Source of the DNA: Planctomycetota bacterium
Lineage (GTDB): Bacteria; Planctomycetota; Planctomycetia; Planctomycetales; Planctomycetaceae
Assembly (NCBI GenBank): GCA_027618475.1
Contig: JAQCEJ010000001.1
Span: 117,268-181,267 of the forward strand
Reading direction: 5' to 3'
Length of the DNA: 64,000 bases
Shown: one piece after another, positions 34,180-44,035 of the stretch
How the letters are laid out: each line of letters opens with the position of its first letter
Numbering within the stretch: position 1 is the stretch's first letter
Made by a program: the position numbers and the translations under genes
The notes under the pieces: model-generated
What the model was told of the DNA's origin: nothing
Database searches by the model: none
Seen by the model: only the letters and a program-made list of their open reading frames with translations

Positions 34180-36228
34180 TTCCTTCTTCGTGTCTCCTCG
34201 GGCGAAGATGCTGGCGACATATTGCAGGACGTCGGTGGCCGATTCTTCGTTGTAACCGAAGTTGCGGATCAGCCGTGCCTTGACGATGTCGATCTTCTCC
34301 TGGGTGTCTTTATCGATGACGTTCGAAACCAGACTTGTGAGTTTGATCGTATCTTTCTGGTCTTCAAACAGCTTCATTTCGAGGGCTTTTTGCAGCCGTT
34401 CGTTGGTTTTGTAGTTGAACGATTTTCCATCAAGCGAGAGCGCACCGATGTAATTCATGATTTCGCGGCGGAAATCGTCTTTGCGCGTCTCGGGGATGTC
34501 GATGCGTTCTTCGATCGAGCGCATCAGGCGTTCATCCGGATCCTCGGCTTCGCCGGTGAATCGGTTCTTCACGCGTTCGCGCTGCGTGTAGGCCTTCACG
34601 TTGTCGATGTAGTTGGAACAAAGCCGCATGAGGGCATCTTCGTCGGAGGCGATGGCGCGCTGCACTTCGTTCTTCACGATATCGGTGTACTCCTCTTTGA
34701 CCACCGCGACCAACCTGCGGTAATGGTCTCGCGTTTCTTCGTTCGGAATGAGCGAATGATGCTTGAGACCGTTCTCCATTTCGTTAAGAACCATAAACGG
34801 ATTGAGGCAGGTCGCATTCGTATTGGCGACGAGGGCATTCGAGATTTTGTCCTGCACGAAACGGGGCGAGATGCCGAGCATCCCTTCCTGCTTGGCTTCT
34901 TTGCGAAGCTGCAAGACGTTGTCGGCAGTAAAGCCGGGAAGCGTCTTGCCGTTGTAGAGTTTCAATTTTTGCAACAGCGACAGTCCGTGATGCTTCGGTT
35001 CTTCGAGCCGGGTGAGCACGGCCCACATCGCCGCCATTTCGAGCGTATGCGGTGCGATGTGCTTGCCGCGAACGCGGCGCGAGTTGTAATCTTTCTCGTA
35101 AATCCGCACTTCGTCGGAGAGCCGGGTGACGTACGGCATGTCGATTTTCACCGTGCGGTCGCGCAGAGCCTCCATAAATTCGTTCGATTGAAGTTTACGG
35201 TATTCAGGTTCGTTCGTATGGCCGACGATCACGGTATCGATGTCGGTTTGAGCGAATTTCTTCGGCTTGATTTTGTGTTCTTGTGACGCGCCAAGCAGGT
35301 CGTAGAGAAAGGCGACATCGAGTTTGAGGACTTCAATAAACTCGATCATGCCGCGGTTGGCGACGTTGAATTCACCATCGAAATTGAACGCACGCGGGTC
35401 GCTTTCGCTTCCGAATTCGGCGATCTTGCGATAATTGATGTCGCCCGTCAGTTCGGTCGAATCCTGGTTCTTTTCATCCTTCGGCTGGAAGGTGCCGATT
35501 CCGAGGCGATCTTGCTCGGAGAGAATGATGCGGCAGACGACGATCGAATCGGTGACTTTGGTCCAATCGCCCGCCGAGGCCTGGAGTCTCTCGGCAAACA
35601 TGAAACGGCATAGCGGGCACAATTCGCCGGTGATTTCGACAAACGAAGAATGTTCTTTCGATTGATCGTTTTCGGTATTCAGCAGATCCATCATCATGCT
35701 GCGATGCTCTTCGGGGACGAGATGCAACGGATCTTCATGCATCGGGCACCACATCACCGTGTCGTCGTCCTGCTTCCAGCCGTACGAGTAGATGGCACCG
35801 GCGTCGGTGCGGCTGTACCGTTCGAGTCCCCGTTTGAGCAGTCGGGCGATTGTGCTTTTCGAACTACCGACCGGTCCGTGCAACAAGAGGACACGACGTT
35901 CGCTGCCGTATTTGAGGGCCGCACTTTTGAAGACGTTGACCAGTTCGATAAGGGGTCTGGTCAGGCCGAAGATGGCATCCTGGCCGCCGGTATCGGGGTC
36001 ATCGAAAAAGCGATAGCGGACCAGATTTTCTTTCGAGCCTTCTTCGACATAGGTGCCATACGAGAGCACCATGTCGTACAGTCGCTGATAGGCGGTCCGC
36101 GCGACTTCGGGGTGCTTCTTCACGATGTCGAGGTATTCATCAAACGTTCCGCGCCAATGTTCCTGCTGATACGAGGCGGGATTCATCTGGCGTGAAATTT
36201 GTTCGAGTATGGTGCGACCGTTTCCCAT
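34177..36228 (-). CDS. prkA: PrkA family serine protein kinase (YeaG-like)
   Basis: 683 residues, slightly longer than E. coli YeaG (~640). The N-terminal AAA+ domain has a Walker [18 protein letters not shown] (about residues 115-131), and [26 protein letters not shown] is a strongly conserved PrkA block. The C-terminal part ([35 protein letters not shown]) matches the PrkA kinase domain. Zinc-type cysteines occur in CPLCRFMF and MWCPMHED. The ATG at 36228 has AAGGAG eight to nine bases upstream. It is the first gene of the prkA-yeaH-spoVR unit. In enterobacteria this unit is induced by starvation; no promoter could be confirmed here. Confidence 0.95.
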   Translation of the reverse strand: MGNGRTILEQISRQMNPASYQQEHWRGTFDEYLDIVKKHPEVARTAYQRLYDMVLSYGTYVEEGSKENLVRYRFFDDPDTGGQDAIFGLTRPLIELVNVFKSAALKYGSERRVLLLHGPVGSSKSTIARLLKRGLERYSRTDAGAIYSYGWKQDDDTVMWCPMHEDPLHLVPEEHRSMMMDLLNTENDQSKEHSSFVEITGELCPLCRFMFAERLQASAGDWTKVTDSIVVCRIILSEQDRLGIGTFQPKDEKNQDSTELTGDINYRKIAEFGSESDPRAFNFDGEFNVANRGMIEFIEVLKLDVAFLYDLLGASQEHKIKPKKFAQTDIDTVIVGHTNEPEYRKLQSNEFMEALRDRTVKIDMPYVTRLSDEVRIYEKDYNSRRVRGKHIAPHTLEMAAMWAVLTRLEEPKHHGLSLLQKLKLYNGKTLPGFTADNVLQLRKEAKQEGMLGISPRFVQDKISNALVANTNATCLNPFMVLNEMENGLKHHSLIPNEETRDHYRRLVAVVKEEYTDIVKNEVQRAIASDEDALMRLCSNYIDNVKAYTQRERVKNRFTGEAEDPDERLMRSIEERIDIPETRKDDFRREIMNYIGALSLDGKSFNYKTNERLQKALEMKLFEDQKDTIKLTSLVSNVIDKDTQEKIDIVKARLIRNFGYNEESATDVLQYVASIFARGDTKKE

Positions 36229-37082
36229 GGAACCACTCCTTCGTTTCTAACCCGACCGCCGTGCCAGGAAGTTACTGCGAATGTCGGTTTCGCTTCTGAC
36301 GGCGTTTCGAGTTGTGTCAGTGTCTCATATAACTCCTAAAACTTCGCACGATTCGACGCATGTTGCAGTTCAAGTGTCCGTCCGTTTGAATACCCGCTGG
36401 TAGTGAATGGACTCTGTTGTTATCTCATGTCCTTATGCTTCAGTTTTTCTTGTCTGCGCAGCAGTGAAAGACTCCTGGCGGGAAAAAATTATTCGCCGCG
36501 AGAAGTGTGTTGACCATCCATGGTCGATCCCAAGTTGAAAGGGTTGGAAATAAATTCGACATGCCTGAGGCCGACAGGTTCGGCCGTCAGTCGCGTCATG
36601 TCGTGTGCCCTGTCTTCAAGGTCACACGTTGGGGAGTTCCCAGTCGGCAATCAACATCCACTGACGATGCCCGCAAAAACAATTGTGTTGTCGAAATCGT
36701 CCGGTCGTTACTGGCCCGCCTACTGTCCCTGGTGTCGTGCTTGCAGTTCTTTCGTATTTGAAAGAGGCTTCTTGACGCATCAATGAAATTATCCCAACTT
36801 GGCGAAATTGGGCAATATCAATGTTGCCGCATGGAAGCGAATAACGTCGATCCCAAGAAAAAAAATGCGACGAAACTGGCGATTTTCCCTCAAAATCAGC
36901 GAATCAGACACACCCTCTTCACCAGGGGAATTCGTCGATCGCGACTTGGCGAGATCTGAATGCATCGGCTCGACACTTGGATCCCTCAATGTCGTAGTGT
37001 CATGTCCTTCGTCGGAAACTCCGCTTTTCTCATGAAGGGAAGTCACCTAAGATAGAACGTCACGTGACTCACGTCACAACGC
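36229..37082. other. Long divergent intergenic region
   Basis: About 850 bp between prkA (minus) and the DUF1570 gene (plus). Short frames at 36507-36786 and 36799-37035 are not supported: they lack ribosome sites and family motifs. The promoter of the stress unit must be here. A TGGCAC-like word on the minus strand at 36260-36265 lacks the matching -12 GC and is not called as a sigma-54 site. Confidence 0.5.
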
Positions 37083-38768
37083 ATGAGGGCTCATTTCGAG
37101 CATTCCGCTGACTCGACAAGAAAATTCGGTCGCGATCGCACAGGCCGGTACGGGAAAAACTCAATGCAGCGTCCGCCTTTCTCCCTCACTTCGACCGAAG
37201 CAGATTCGCATCATTGGTGCCGCGAACGTTCTCCGGTTGGCCGGCTGATAGGCCCGACGATTGTGATGGTTTTTCTGGGACTGTGTTCTCTCCACGCTTT
37301 CATGACACACTCCGTCGTCTGGGGACAAGGGGTGCGCCGAGGCGAGCGGCGTAACGATGTCAGGCCGTTTCAGGATCGGCACCTGAAGCTCAGAGACGAT
37401 TTTCTGCGTCAGCTGCATGCCCATTACCAGCGATGTCTCGACGATCGTGCCGGTGAGGAAACTGCTGAAGTCGGACATCTGATTGAAAATATCGAGACTC
37501 TCGCCGACGACGTCGAGAGACTGCCCCGAGAGATTCAGCCGCCGATCGACATGACGCTCCCTGCGGCGGAACGAGCGCGGCGGACGGCCTTGTTGGATCT
37601 GCGTAAACGTTACGCCGCCGATTTATTTGCGCTGGCCGCGACGTGCAAACGACAAGGCCATCTCAGTCTGGCGTACGATCTGATTCGCGAGGCGGCTGTT
37701 CATAATTCCGATCACCCGCAGGTGCGAAAGCTGCTGGGTTACGTTCGGCACGATCAGGAATGGGTCACGCCGGTGGCTCAGGGACTGCTCAAACAGCACA
37801 AGGCCTGGCATCCCGAATTCGGTTGGATTCCCAAGAACCATGTCGAGAGGTACGAAAAAGGACAACGGTATTTCAACGGCAGTTGGGTTTCTCCGGATAA
37901 AGAGGCCGAACTCCGCCGCGATTTTCGCAAGGCCTGGGAAATTCGGACCGATCATTATCTCATCAAGACGAATCACAGTCTCGAACGGGGCGTAGAGCTG
38001 GGTCTGGCTCTGGAAGAGTTTTACAGTTACTTCATGCAGGCGTTTAACGGGTTTTTCAATTCGGCGGACGATTTTCCCACGCGGACGACGATGTTTCGAC
38101 CTTACGTCGTGCATTACTATCGAACTTCCGGCGAATATTACGAAACACTGCGCCCGAAAATTCCTCAAATTGAAATCACTAACGGCCTGTATTACACGAG
38201 CGATCGAATCGCCTATTTCTTCGACGATCCCAATGCGAATGGCTTTGCTACGCTCTATCATGAGGCGTCGCATCAACTGTTTTACGAAAGTCAGGAAAAG
38301 GAACGCGCCATCGCCGATTCAGCGCACTTCTGGATCGTGGAAGGAATCGCCTGTTACCTCGAATCGTTTCATGCCGAGGAAGGGCATTTCAGCATCGGCG
38401 ATCCGAATTTCGAACGATTTCGTGCAGCGCGTAGGCGGTTGCTCGACAAAAACGAACCGTATTACGTCCCGCTCGCGCAATTCAGTTCGATGGGAATGAA
38501 AGCCTTTCAGGCCGATCCCAGGATTGCGATGAACTACAGCCAGGCTTCGGGGCTGGCCCATTTCTTCATGAATTACGACCGGGGCGTCTACCGCGATGCA
38601 CTGATCGAGCACCTCAAGGAATTGTACGAAGGACCGCGCCGGAATGGACACCGAACGCTTGAAGACCTGACCGGTGTCGATTTTGAGACGCTCGACCGAC
38701 AGTATCAGGAGTATCTCACAGAGATGGATCGAAACGCCGTTCGCAATGCCGCAGCGATTCGCCCGTAA
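37083..38768 (+). CDS. DUF1570 family putative metallopeptidase
   Basis: 561 residues from the ATG at 37083; a second ATG at 37164 (residue 28) is also possible. A hydrophobic segment (VMVFLGLCSLHAFMTHSVVWG, about residues 60-80) suggests export or anchoring. The C-terminal half carries LYHEASHQLFYES with a zinc-peptidase HExxH (His393, Glu394, His397) followed by FWIVEGIACYLESF, whose Glu is the expected third ligand of a gluzincin-type site. DUF1570 is characteristic of planctomycetes, with unproven peptidase function. The DUF1501 gene converges on it with 68 bp between the stop codons. Confidence 0.82.
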   Translation: MRAHFEHSADSTRKFGRDRTGRYGKNSMQRPPFSLTSTEADSHHWCRERSPVGRLIGPTIVMVFLGLCSLHAFMTHSVVWGQGVRRGERRNDVRPFQDRHLKLRDDFLRQLHAHYQRCLDDRAGEETAEVGHLIENIETLADDVERLPREIQPPIDMTLPAAERARRTALLDLRKRYAADLFALAATCKRQGHLSLAYDLIREAAVHNSDHPQVRKLLGYVRHDQEWVTPVAQGLLKQHKAWHPEFGWIPKNHVERYEKGQRYFNGSWVSPDKEAELRRDFRKAWEIRTDHYLIKTNHSLERGVELGLALEEFYSYFMQAFNGFFNSADDFPTRTTMFRPYVVHYYRTSGEYYETLRPKIPQIEITNGLYYTSDRIAYFFDDPNANGFATLYHEASHQLFYESQEKERAIADSAHFWIVEGIACYLESFHAEEGHFSIGDPNFERFRAARRRLLDKNEPYYVPLAQFSSMGMKAFQADPRIAMNYSQASGLAHFFMNYDRGVYRDALIEHLKELYEGPRRNGHRTLEDLTGVDFETLDRQYQEYLTEMDRNAVRNAAAIRP

Positions 38769-38836
38769 GGTGACGAACCTTCGTTCCCATAACGCGAATC
38801 GAAGACGGAGAACAATCGCAGATCGTCGTTTCTTAA

Positions 38837-40186
38837 TTACACGACTTCACGAATCGGGTCGTTGAAATCGACGAGTTGCTGCGGCCGGCCGGCGGGATCC
38901 ATCAAGCGGGTCACCGACGGATCGATTCCCATGTTGTGGTAGATTGTGGCCACGACTTCCTGCATGTCGACCGGTCGTTCGACGGCGTATTCGCCCAGAC
39001 GATTCGTTGCTCCGATCGCCTGCCCGGTTTTCATACCGCCGCCGGCCATCAAGGCACAGCTGACCTGCGGCCAGTGATCGCGGCCGGAACTCTGATTGAT
39101 GCGCGGCGTACGTCCGAATTCGCCCCAGACGACAACGGTGACATCGTCGAGCATATTCCGCTCATCAAGATCTTGCACCAATGCCGAGACCGCCTGATCG
39201 AGTTTCGAACCGTGATCGCGAACCAGGCCGAAGTTGTCGCCGTGGCTATCCCAACGGCCGTAAGATAACGTGACCGAGCGAACGCCGGCTTCGACGAGTC
39301 GCCGCGCCATCAGGATGTGTTCGTTGACTGTCGGGGCACCGTCGTACTGGAATTGATACGGTTTTCCGTCGCCGTAACGTGCTCGCGTTTCGGCAGGTTC
39401 ATTATTCAGATCGAGGGCTTTGAGCAGCTTGCTTGACGTCAACACACCGAAGGCCGCTTCGTTGAACGCGTCGATGCCATCGAGCGTTCCATTGGCGTCG
39501 ACTTCTCGCTTGAGTCCGTCGAGCGAACTGAGCAGCAATTTGCGGTCTTCGAGCCGGTCGAGGGTCACGCCATTGAGCGAGAGATTGGCCAAGCCTTCGC
39601 CGTCTGGCCGAAATGCAGAATAAGCAGACCCGAGGAAACCGGGACCACCCGGATACGACCACGGTCCATGCTGCGTCGGAGCGGACAACGCGACGGTAGG
39701 CGGAACGCCACGATCGACCGGGCCTTTCAATTTCGAGAGAACCGAACCGATGCTGGGCCGTCCCCCCATCGAAGCGAGCGAACCCCGATCCCAGCCCGAG
39801 AAACATTGGAACGAATCGTGTCCCGCTTTACAGCCGACGACTGAACGAATCGCGATGAACTTGTCCATCATCGCGGCGATTTTCGGGAAGCATTCGCCGA
39901 TTTGTACTCCCGGAACATTAGTCGCAATCGGGACGAAGGGTCCGCGAATTTCGCTTGGGGCTTCGGTCTTGATTTCCCACATATCCTGGTGAGGGGGACC
40001 GCCGCCGAGAAAAATGTTGATCACCGATTTGTGACCGTTTGTTACGCCCGAAGCATCTTCGGCACGCAGCAGAGTGGAAAGGTTCATACCCCCCACGGCT
40101 CCCATCGACAAGCCGCCGATTTTGAGGAAGCTACGACGAGAGATGCCGTCGCAATACCGCAAAGGTGCACCTAAGATCGTCAACAT
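38837..40186 (-). CDS. DUF1501 domain protein (exported, alkaline-phosphatase-like fold)
   Basis: 449 residues; ATG at 40186 with AAGGAG at good spacing. The Tat signal SRRSFLKIGGLSMGAVGGM is followed by the DUF1501 body: FLGGGPPHQDMWEIK, PTVALSAPTQHGP, VRSVTLSYGRWDSHGDNFG, VVVWGEFGRTPRINQSSGRDHW, and the C-terminal VVATIYHNMGIDPS with a PAGRPQQLVD tail. DUF1501 proteins are abundant in planctomycetes, distantly related to sulfatases, and usually paired with a PSCyt1/DUF1549 protein; function is undefined. No such partner is adjacent here, unlike the copy at 51654-53069. Confidence 0.9.
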   Translation of the reverse strand: MLTILGAPLRYCDGISRRSFLKIGGLSMGAVGGMNLSTLLRAEDASGVTNGHKSVINIFLGGGPPHQDMWEIKTEAPSEIRGPFVPIATNVPGVQIGECFPKIAAMMDKFIAIRSVVGCKAGHDSFQCFSGWDRGSLASMGGRPSIGSVLSKLKGPVDRGVPPTVALSAPTQHGPWSYPGGPGFLGSAYSAFRPDGEGLANLSLNGVTLDRLEDRKLLLSSLDGLKREVDANGTLDGIDAFNEAAFGVLTSSKLLKALDLNNEPAETRARYGDGKPYQFQYDGAPTVNEHILMARRLVEAGVRSVTLSYGRWDSHGDNFGLVRDHGSKLDQAVSALVQDLDERNMLDDVTVVVWGEFGRTPRINQSSGRDHWPQVSCALMAGGGMKTGQAIGATNRLGEYAVERPVDMQEVVATIYHNMGIDPSVTRLMDPAGRPQQLVDFNDPIREVV

Positions 40187-40420
40187 GGAAGAACTCCTTC
40201 GTACGCTCTCGGTTATGGAGACTTTCGGCCCGTGGGCGGGATCCTGGCAGTCACATCATCAACAAGAAAATTATAACGTCATCGGCGCGAACAGAAAGCC
40301 TTCGCGTCTAACACGTCGATTGTTCTTTATATGTTTATGTTACCCCCGAATGAATTCGCCGTCAAGATAATCCCCACGAATCGCAGTCGGATTGAAGTCG
40401 TCGGGACACCATTTACCATA

Positions 40421-40870
40421 TTAAGCCGACCAGGAGCGCCCCTGCGATAGATCGTGTCGATCGGAAAATTCGTCGTCAAATGCGGGGGAAGCGGAGGCAT
40501 TTTCGTTCTGTATCTGGCCCATCAACTCGATCCAGGTCGCCCGATGTTTTTCGAGAATAAGAATCGCCTCGTTGACTCGGGTCGGGTTTTGTTCCAGATC
40601 GGCAATCGCCAGGCGATGAAACACGAATGAAAACAGTTGCTTGAGGTTGGCACACAACGCGGGATTTTGATCGGTCCGCAGACCGCCGAGCAGTTCACTG
40701 ACAAATTCCCGGCTTCGATTGAGGGCAAAAAACGCCTCTTCGCGGTTTTCGGCGTCGAGCGCGAGCACGGCCCGTCGGGCGTACAGCAACGCCCCTTCAA
40801 CAACCATCAGATGCAGCTGTTGGGTCGAAGCGGTCAATACCTGTGTTTCCTGGTATTCATCAATGATCAT
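40421..40870 (-). CDS. fliS: Flagellar export chaperone FliS
   Basis: 149 residues, close to the usual 125-145. The N-terminal EYQETQVLTASTQQLHLMVVEGALLYARRA is the FliS signature in which Tyr-x-x-(T/N)-x-V precedes the QL-hLMLYDG-type helix. The rest is helical. FliS binds the C-terminus of flagellin in the cytoplasm and prevents premature polymerisation. It lies 61 bp downstream of fliD on the same strand, the common fliD-fliS order. The flagellin gene itself is not in this window. Start at ATG 40870 with AAGGG upstream. Confidence 0.9.
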   Translation of the reverse strand: MIIDEYQETQVLTASTQQLHLMVVEGALLYARRAVLALDAENREEAFFALNRSREFVSELLGGLRTDQNPALCANLKQLFSFVFHRLAIADLEQNPTRVNEAILILEKHRATWIELMGQIQNENASASPAFDDEFSDRHDLSQGRSWSA

Positions 40871-40931
40871 CGGTGTGCCCTTTTGCCGATTGCGTTGTCG
40901 TTCTCAATAACTCGATGCGACTGTTCAACGA

Positions 40932-43661
40932 TTATTTAGCGGTCGATTTGATCACCGAAAGCGCACTGAGCGATTGCTGTTGCGCTTGCAGCGCACTCAA
41001 CGCCGTTTCCATGTTGTAAAACTGTTGGAGCAGTCGATCTTTTCGTTTTTCGAGCAGATTCTGCAGCTGGAGGATGCGTGTCGACAGATCCTCAATCGAA
41101 TCGGTATTCGCGGTGATTTGATAATGAAACGTTCCCGTCTTGTCGTCCGTCAGCGAGTCGAGCGTTTCGTTTAACTCTTTTCCTGCGCCGTTATTCTCGT
41201 CGAGGAAGAACTGAGTAATGCCATCGGGATCATCGGCGGCCAACTGGTCGAATTGCTCGGTATTGAAACTCAATTTTCCGTCGGTGGTAATGCGAACTCC
41301 GAGGTCCGAAAACGATCGGATATCGGCCGTCGTTCCGAAATAGTTTCTTGTCACCGCCGAGCTCAACCGGGTGAGCACACGGAGAATGGCCCCGTCTCCC
41401 TGCAGCACACCGCGTGCATTGGTACTGGAATCGAATTTCGTTAACGACGTCGTCTGATCGATCAGCTTGTTGTAGTTGGTTACGAAATTCGCGATGCTGG
41501 TTTTTATCGAACCGACATCTTTGGTGAGCACGACCTGAGCCGAAGTGGCGCCGACGTCGAGTAAGGTGACATCCAGATCGGCGGCGACGTCTTGAAAATC
41601 GTTCGAGCGCGAGGCAACGATATAGCTGCCTCCGGTACTATTACCGACTTGCAGCAGGGCATCCTGTCCTGCCGAGAGTTCGCTGAAATCGAGCGAAAAG
41701 CCGCTGAAATCAAGGATCAGTTCCCCCTGCTTGCCGCTATAGCGAGAATCGATCTTCAAATGAATGGAATTGAACGCCGAGCCGTCGTTGACCAGCGACG
41801 CCGTGGCGTGATCTTTCAGCGCGTTGATTTTGTCGACGATGGTTTGAAGGGTATCGCTTTCCTCGACGGAAATGACGGTGGCCTGTCTACCGCTGATGCG
41901 TTCGAAGCCGTCTCCCCCCGTGGTCCCGGATCCCGCGATCCGCAGTTTTTCAGCCGTTGTGCCAATCACGTCCTGCACACCGAGGCTTCCCGCGCCTCCT
42001 GCTTCGTCGATCAGAACAATACCGTCGCCGGTATCGTTGAGCTCGGCCCGCACCTGCACTCCATCGGCGGCGTTGATGCGCTGGATGATGTCTCCGATCG
42101 TTTGGGTGCCGCTGGTAAAGACGACCGATGCGGCGTTGCCGGCGGTATCGGTGATCAGAATCGTACCGGTGCCGACATCTGTTTGACCCGGTCCGAAAGT
42201 GCTTAACGCGGTGGCATGGTTAACCGTTCGTAATCCTAGCGAACCGGAATTCACCGACGTCGTCGCCGCATCGATTTCAATTCCCAGTTGTTCGGCAAGC
42301 GTACTGCCGCCGACGTCGGCGATGACCAGATTGTTCGCGGTGCTTCCCGAGGTGTCGATGATTTCGATACCCGTTCCCGTACTGTTGACCCGCGCGGTGA
42401 GTTGAAGTTTGACCGCTCCCACGCTGGTGGCACCGTTGATCGCGGTGAGAATTTCGTCGAGGCTCTCGGCGTTCGAAAGATCGATCGTCGCAGAGGTTCC
42501 GGTGCGATCGGTCAGTGTTAGATCGCCGAGTTGATCGATTCCCTGCCCGCCGCGCAGATTTTTCAGAAGCACAGAATTCATACCGGCCAGCAGGCGATGT
42601 CCGGTGATGACGCCACCCACCTCGGCGTCGCTTAAACCAAGTTCGTCGACAACTGATGCCGTATTGAGGTTTTCGACGGCGAGCGTTCCCCCTCCGCCGG
42701 TGTTATCGGTGAGCGTCAACCGGCCGTCGACCAGTGCCGCCGTTACTTTACCGGCGTTGGTCTCGTGGTTATTGATGGCATCGACGACTTCACCAATGGT
42801 GACGGCGGCGTTGAGATCGATGTCGATCTCGGTGCCGTCTTTCGCGGTAACACGCAGGTCTACGACGTTGTCGATAAGACGCATGCCGTTGCCGTCGTTC
42901 AACAGCGACAACTTGAAGTTGCTCGACAGACTGTATACGTCGCTTCCGGCTAATGTGTTAGCGGCGACCGACTGTTTGATTCCCAGATCATCTGCCGTTT
43001 TTCCACCGGAGAGATTGGCGACAATCAGATTCGAACTGGTGCTGCCGCTGGTATCGGTCAGCACGAAGTGCCCGTTCTCTACGGTCGCCGTGACGGAGAT
43101 CGCTTCTGCGTCGTTAATCGCATTCAGCACGTCGGTCACGGTATAGGCTTTGGAGAGATCGATATCGGCTGACGCCCCCGATCGATCGGTGATGCGAATT
43201 TTTCCGCGTTGGGCGCCGTTGCCGTTGTTCAGCGCACCGAGCAGCGTCTCGGGATTGAGACGTCCGCCGCGGGCAATGGTGATCGTGCCGGTCCCCAGCG
43301 TTTGTCCGACATGGGCGAAGCCGGTCGACTGCAGCGAGTTGGTCGACGCCAGTCGCAGCGAACGGAGCGAATACGATCCGGTGAGTGAGTCGGTTCCCGC
43401 CGTCACGTTCATTTGTGCGGGCGAACTGTTGCTGACGGCGAATTTCGAAAAACTGGATTCGGTGTTCAACATTTGCGTCGACGCCTTCAACGTCAACAGG
43501 CTCGTCTGAACAAGATTGAGGGCGGTATTCTTGGTATCGAACGCCTGCGCGCGCTGCTGCAGCCTGGCAATCGCCGTTTGCGACGACGTCGTGAGAGCCG
43601 AGACAATAGACGTAAAATCGAGACCACTGATGAGTCCCGTACCGATACTCAGAGATGACAT
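40932..43661 (-). CDS. fliD: Flagellar filament cap protein FliD (hook-associated protein 2), expanded form
   Basis: The frame reaches back to a GTG at 43721, but the ATG at 43661 starts the family N-terminus SLSIGTGLISGLDFTSIVSA and has GGGA upstream, giving 909 residues. The FliD_N helix region (about 10-105) is followed by four or five repeats of the flagellin hook IN motif type (about 130-577; for example LTDTSGSTSSNLIVANLSGG and IDTSGSTANNLVIADVGGS) and by the FliD_C domain (about 620-890), ending in a coiled coil (STRILQLQNLLEKRKDRLLQQ). FliD caps the filament and promotes flagellin insertion. Typical FliD proteins are 450-680 residues; the excess is almost all IN repeats. Confidence 0.92.
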   Translation of the reverse strand: MSSLSIGTGLISGLDFTSIVSALTTSSQTAIARLQQRAQAFDTKNTALNLVQTSLLTLKASTQMLNTESSFSKFAVSNSSPAQMNVTAGTDSLTGSYSLRSLRLASTNSLQSTGFAHVGQTLGTGTITIARGGRLNPETLLGALNNGNGAQRGKIRITDRSGASADIDLSKAYTVTDVLNAINDAEAISVTATVENGHFVLTDTSGSTSSNLIVANLSGGKTADDLGIKQSVAANTLAGSDVYSLSSNFKLSLLNDGNGMRLIDNVVDLRVTAKDGTEIDIDLNAAVTIGEVVDAINNHETNAGKVTAALVDGRLTLTDNTGGGGTLAVENLNTASVVDELGLSDAEVGGVITGHRLLAGMNSVLLKNLRGGQGIDQLGDLTLTDRTGTSATIDLSNAESLDEILTAINGATSVGAVKLQLTARVNSTGTGIEIIDTSGSTANNLVIADVGGSTLAEQLGIEIDAATTSVNSGSLGLRTVNHATALSTFGPGQTDVGTGTILITDTAGNAASVVFTSGTQTIGDIIQRINAADGVQVRAELNDTGDGIVLIDEAGGAGSLGVQDVIGTTAEKLRIAGSGTTGGDGFERISGRQATVISVEESDTLQTIVDKINALKDHATASLVNDGSAFNSIHLKIDSRYSGKQGELILDFSGFSLDFSELSAGQDALLQVGNSTGGSYIVASRSNDFQDVAADLDVTLLDVGATSAQVVLTKDVGSIKTSIANFVTNYNKLIDQTTSLTKFDSSTNARGVLQGDGAILRVLTRLSSAVTRNYFGTTADIRSFSDLGVRITTDGKLSFNTEQFDQLAADDPDGITQFFLDENNGAGKELNETLDSLTDDKTGTFHYQITANTDSIEDLSTRILQLQNLLEKRKDRLLQQFYNMETALSALQAQQQSLSALSVIKSTAK

Positions 43662-44035
43662 AAATTTCCCAAGTGACTGATTTTGAGCACCAGTGTCGAC
43701 ACGGTGCGCGCAGGATTTCACACATCCTCTTCAGAGGTATCGGCCTATGCATGTCGCCGGCTGGAGCGATCTTATCGCCGAAGATGAGGGGTATAGGAAG
43801 ACTTTGCGGATTATCTAAGGTATGCACCGGCGACTTTGCGGATCAGGAAAACTTTGGGCATCGTTCTGGCGGATTCCGTCCGGATCTCGGCGTTGCTAAG
43901 GCCTGCATTCAATCACCATAACCGGCCCGGACGATAGTTCCTGCACAGGATGCAGAATCGGACGGAGATAATCCGCGCCTGGCGATTCGATTTCGCCCTG
44001 ACATCACGAACGTCGACGTGCGGGGGTACAGTTTT
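43662..44035. other. Divergent intergenic region between fliD and the TPR-glycosyltransferase
   Basis: About 370 bp. The 12-mer GACTTTGCGGAT occurs twice (43800-43811 and 43832-43843), with a degenerate third copy AACTTTGGGCAT at 43850-43861. These direct repeats could be an operator, but no regulator is known. No sigma-28 or sigma-54 promoter was recognised with confidence. Confidence 0.45.

Noticed and set aside
36260..36265. Sigma-54 promoter upstream of prkA
   Set aside because: TGGCAC is present on the minus strand, but the -12 element reads TCGG instead of TTGC at the required spacing.
36520..36786. 88-codon frame with a CPWCRAC motif
   Set aside because: No ribosome site and no conserved-looking context; one Cys motif in a short frame is likely chance.
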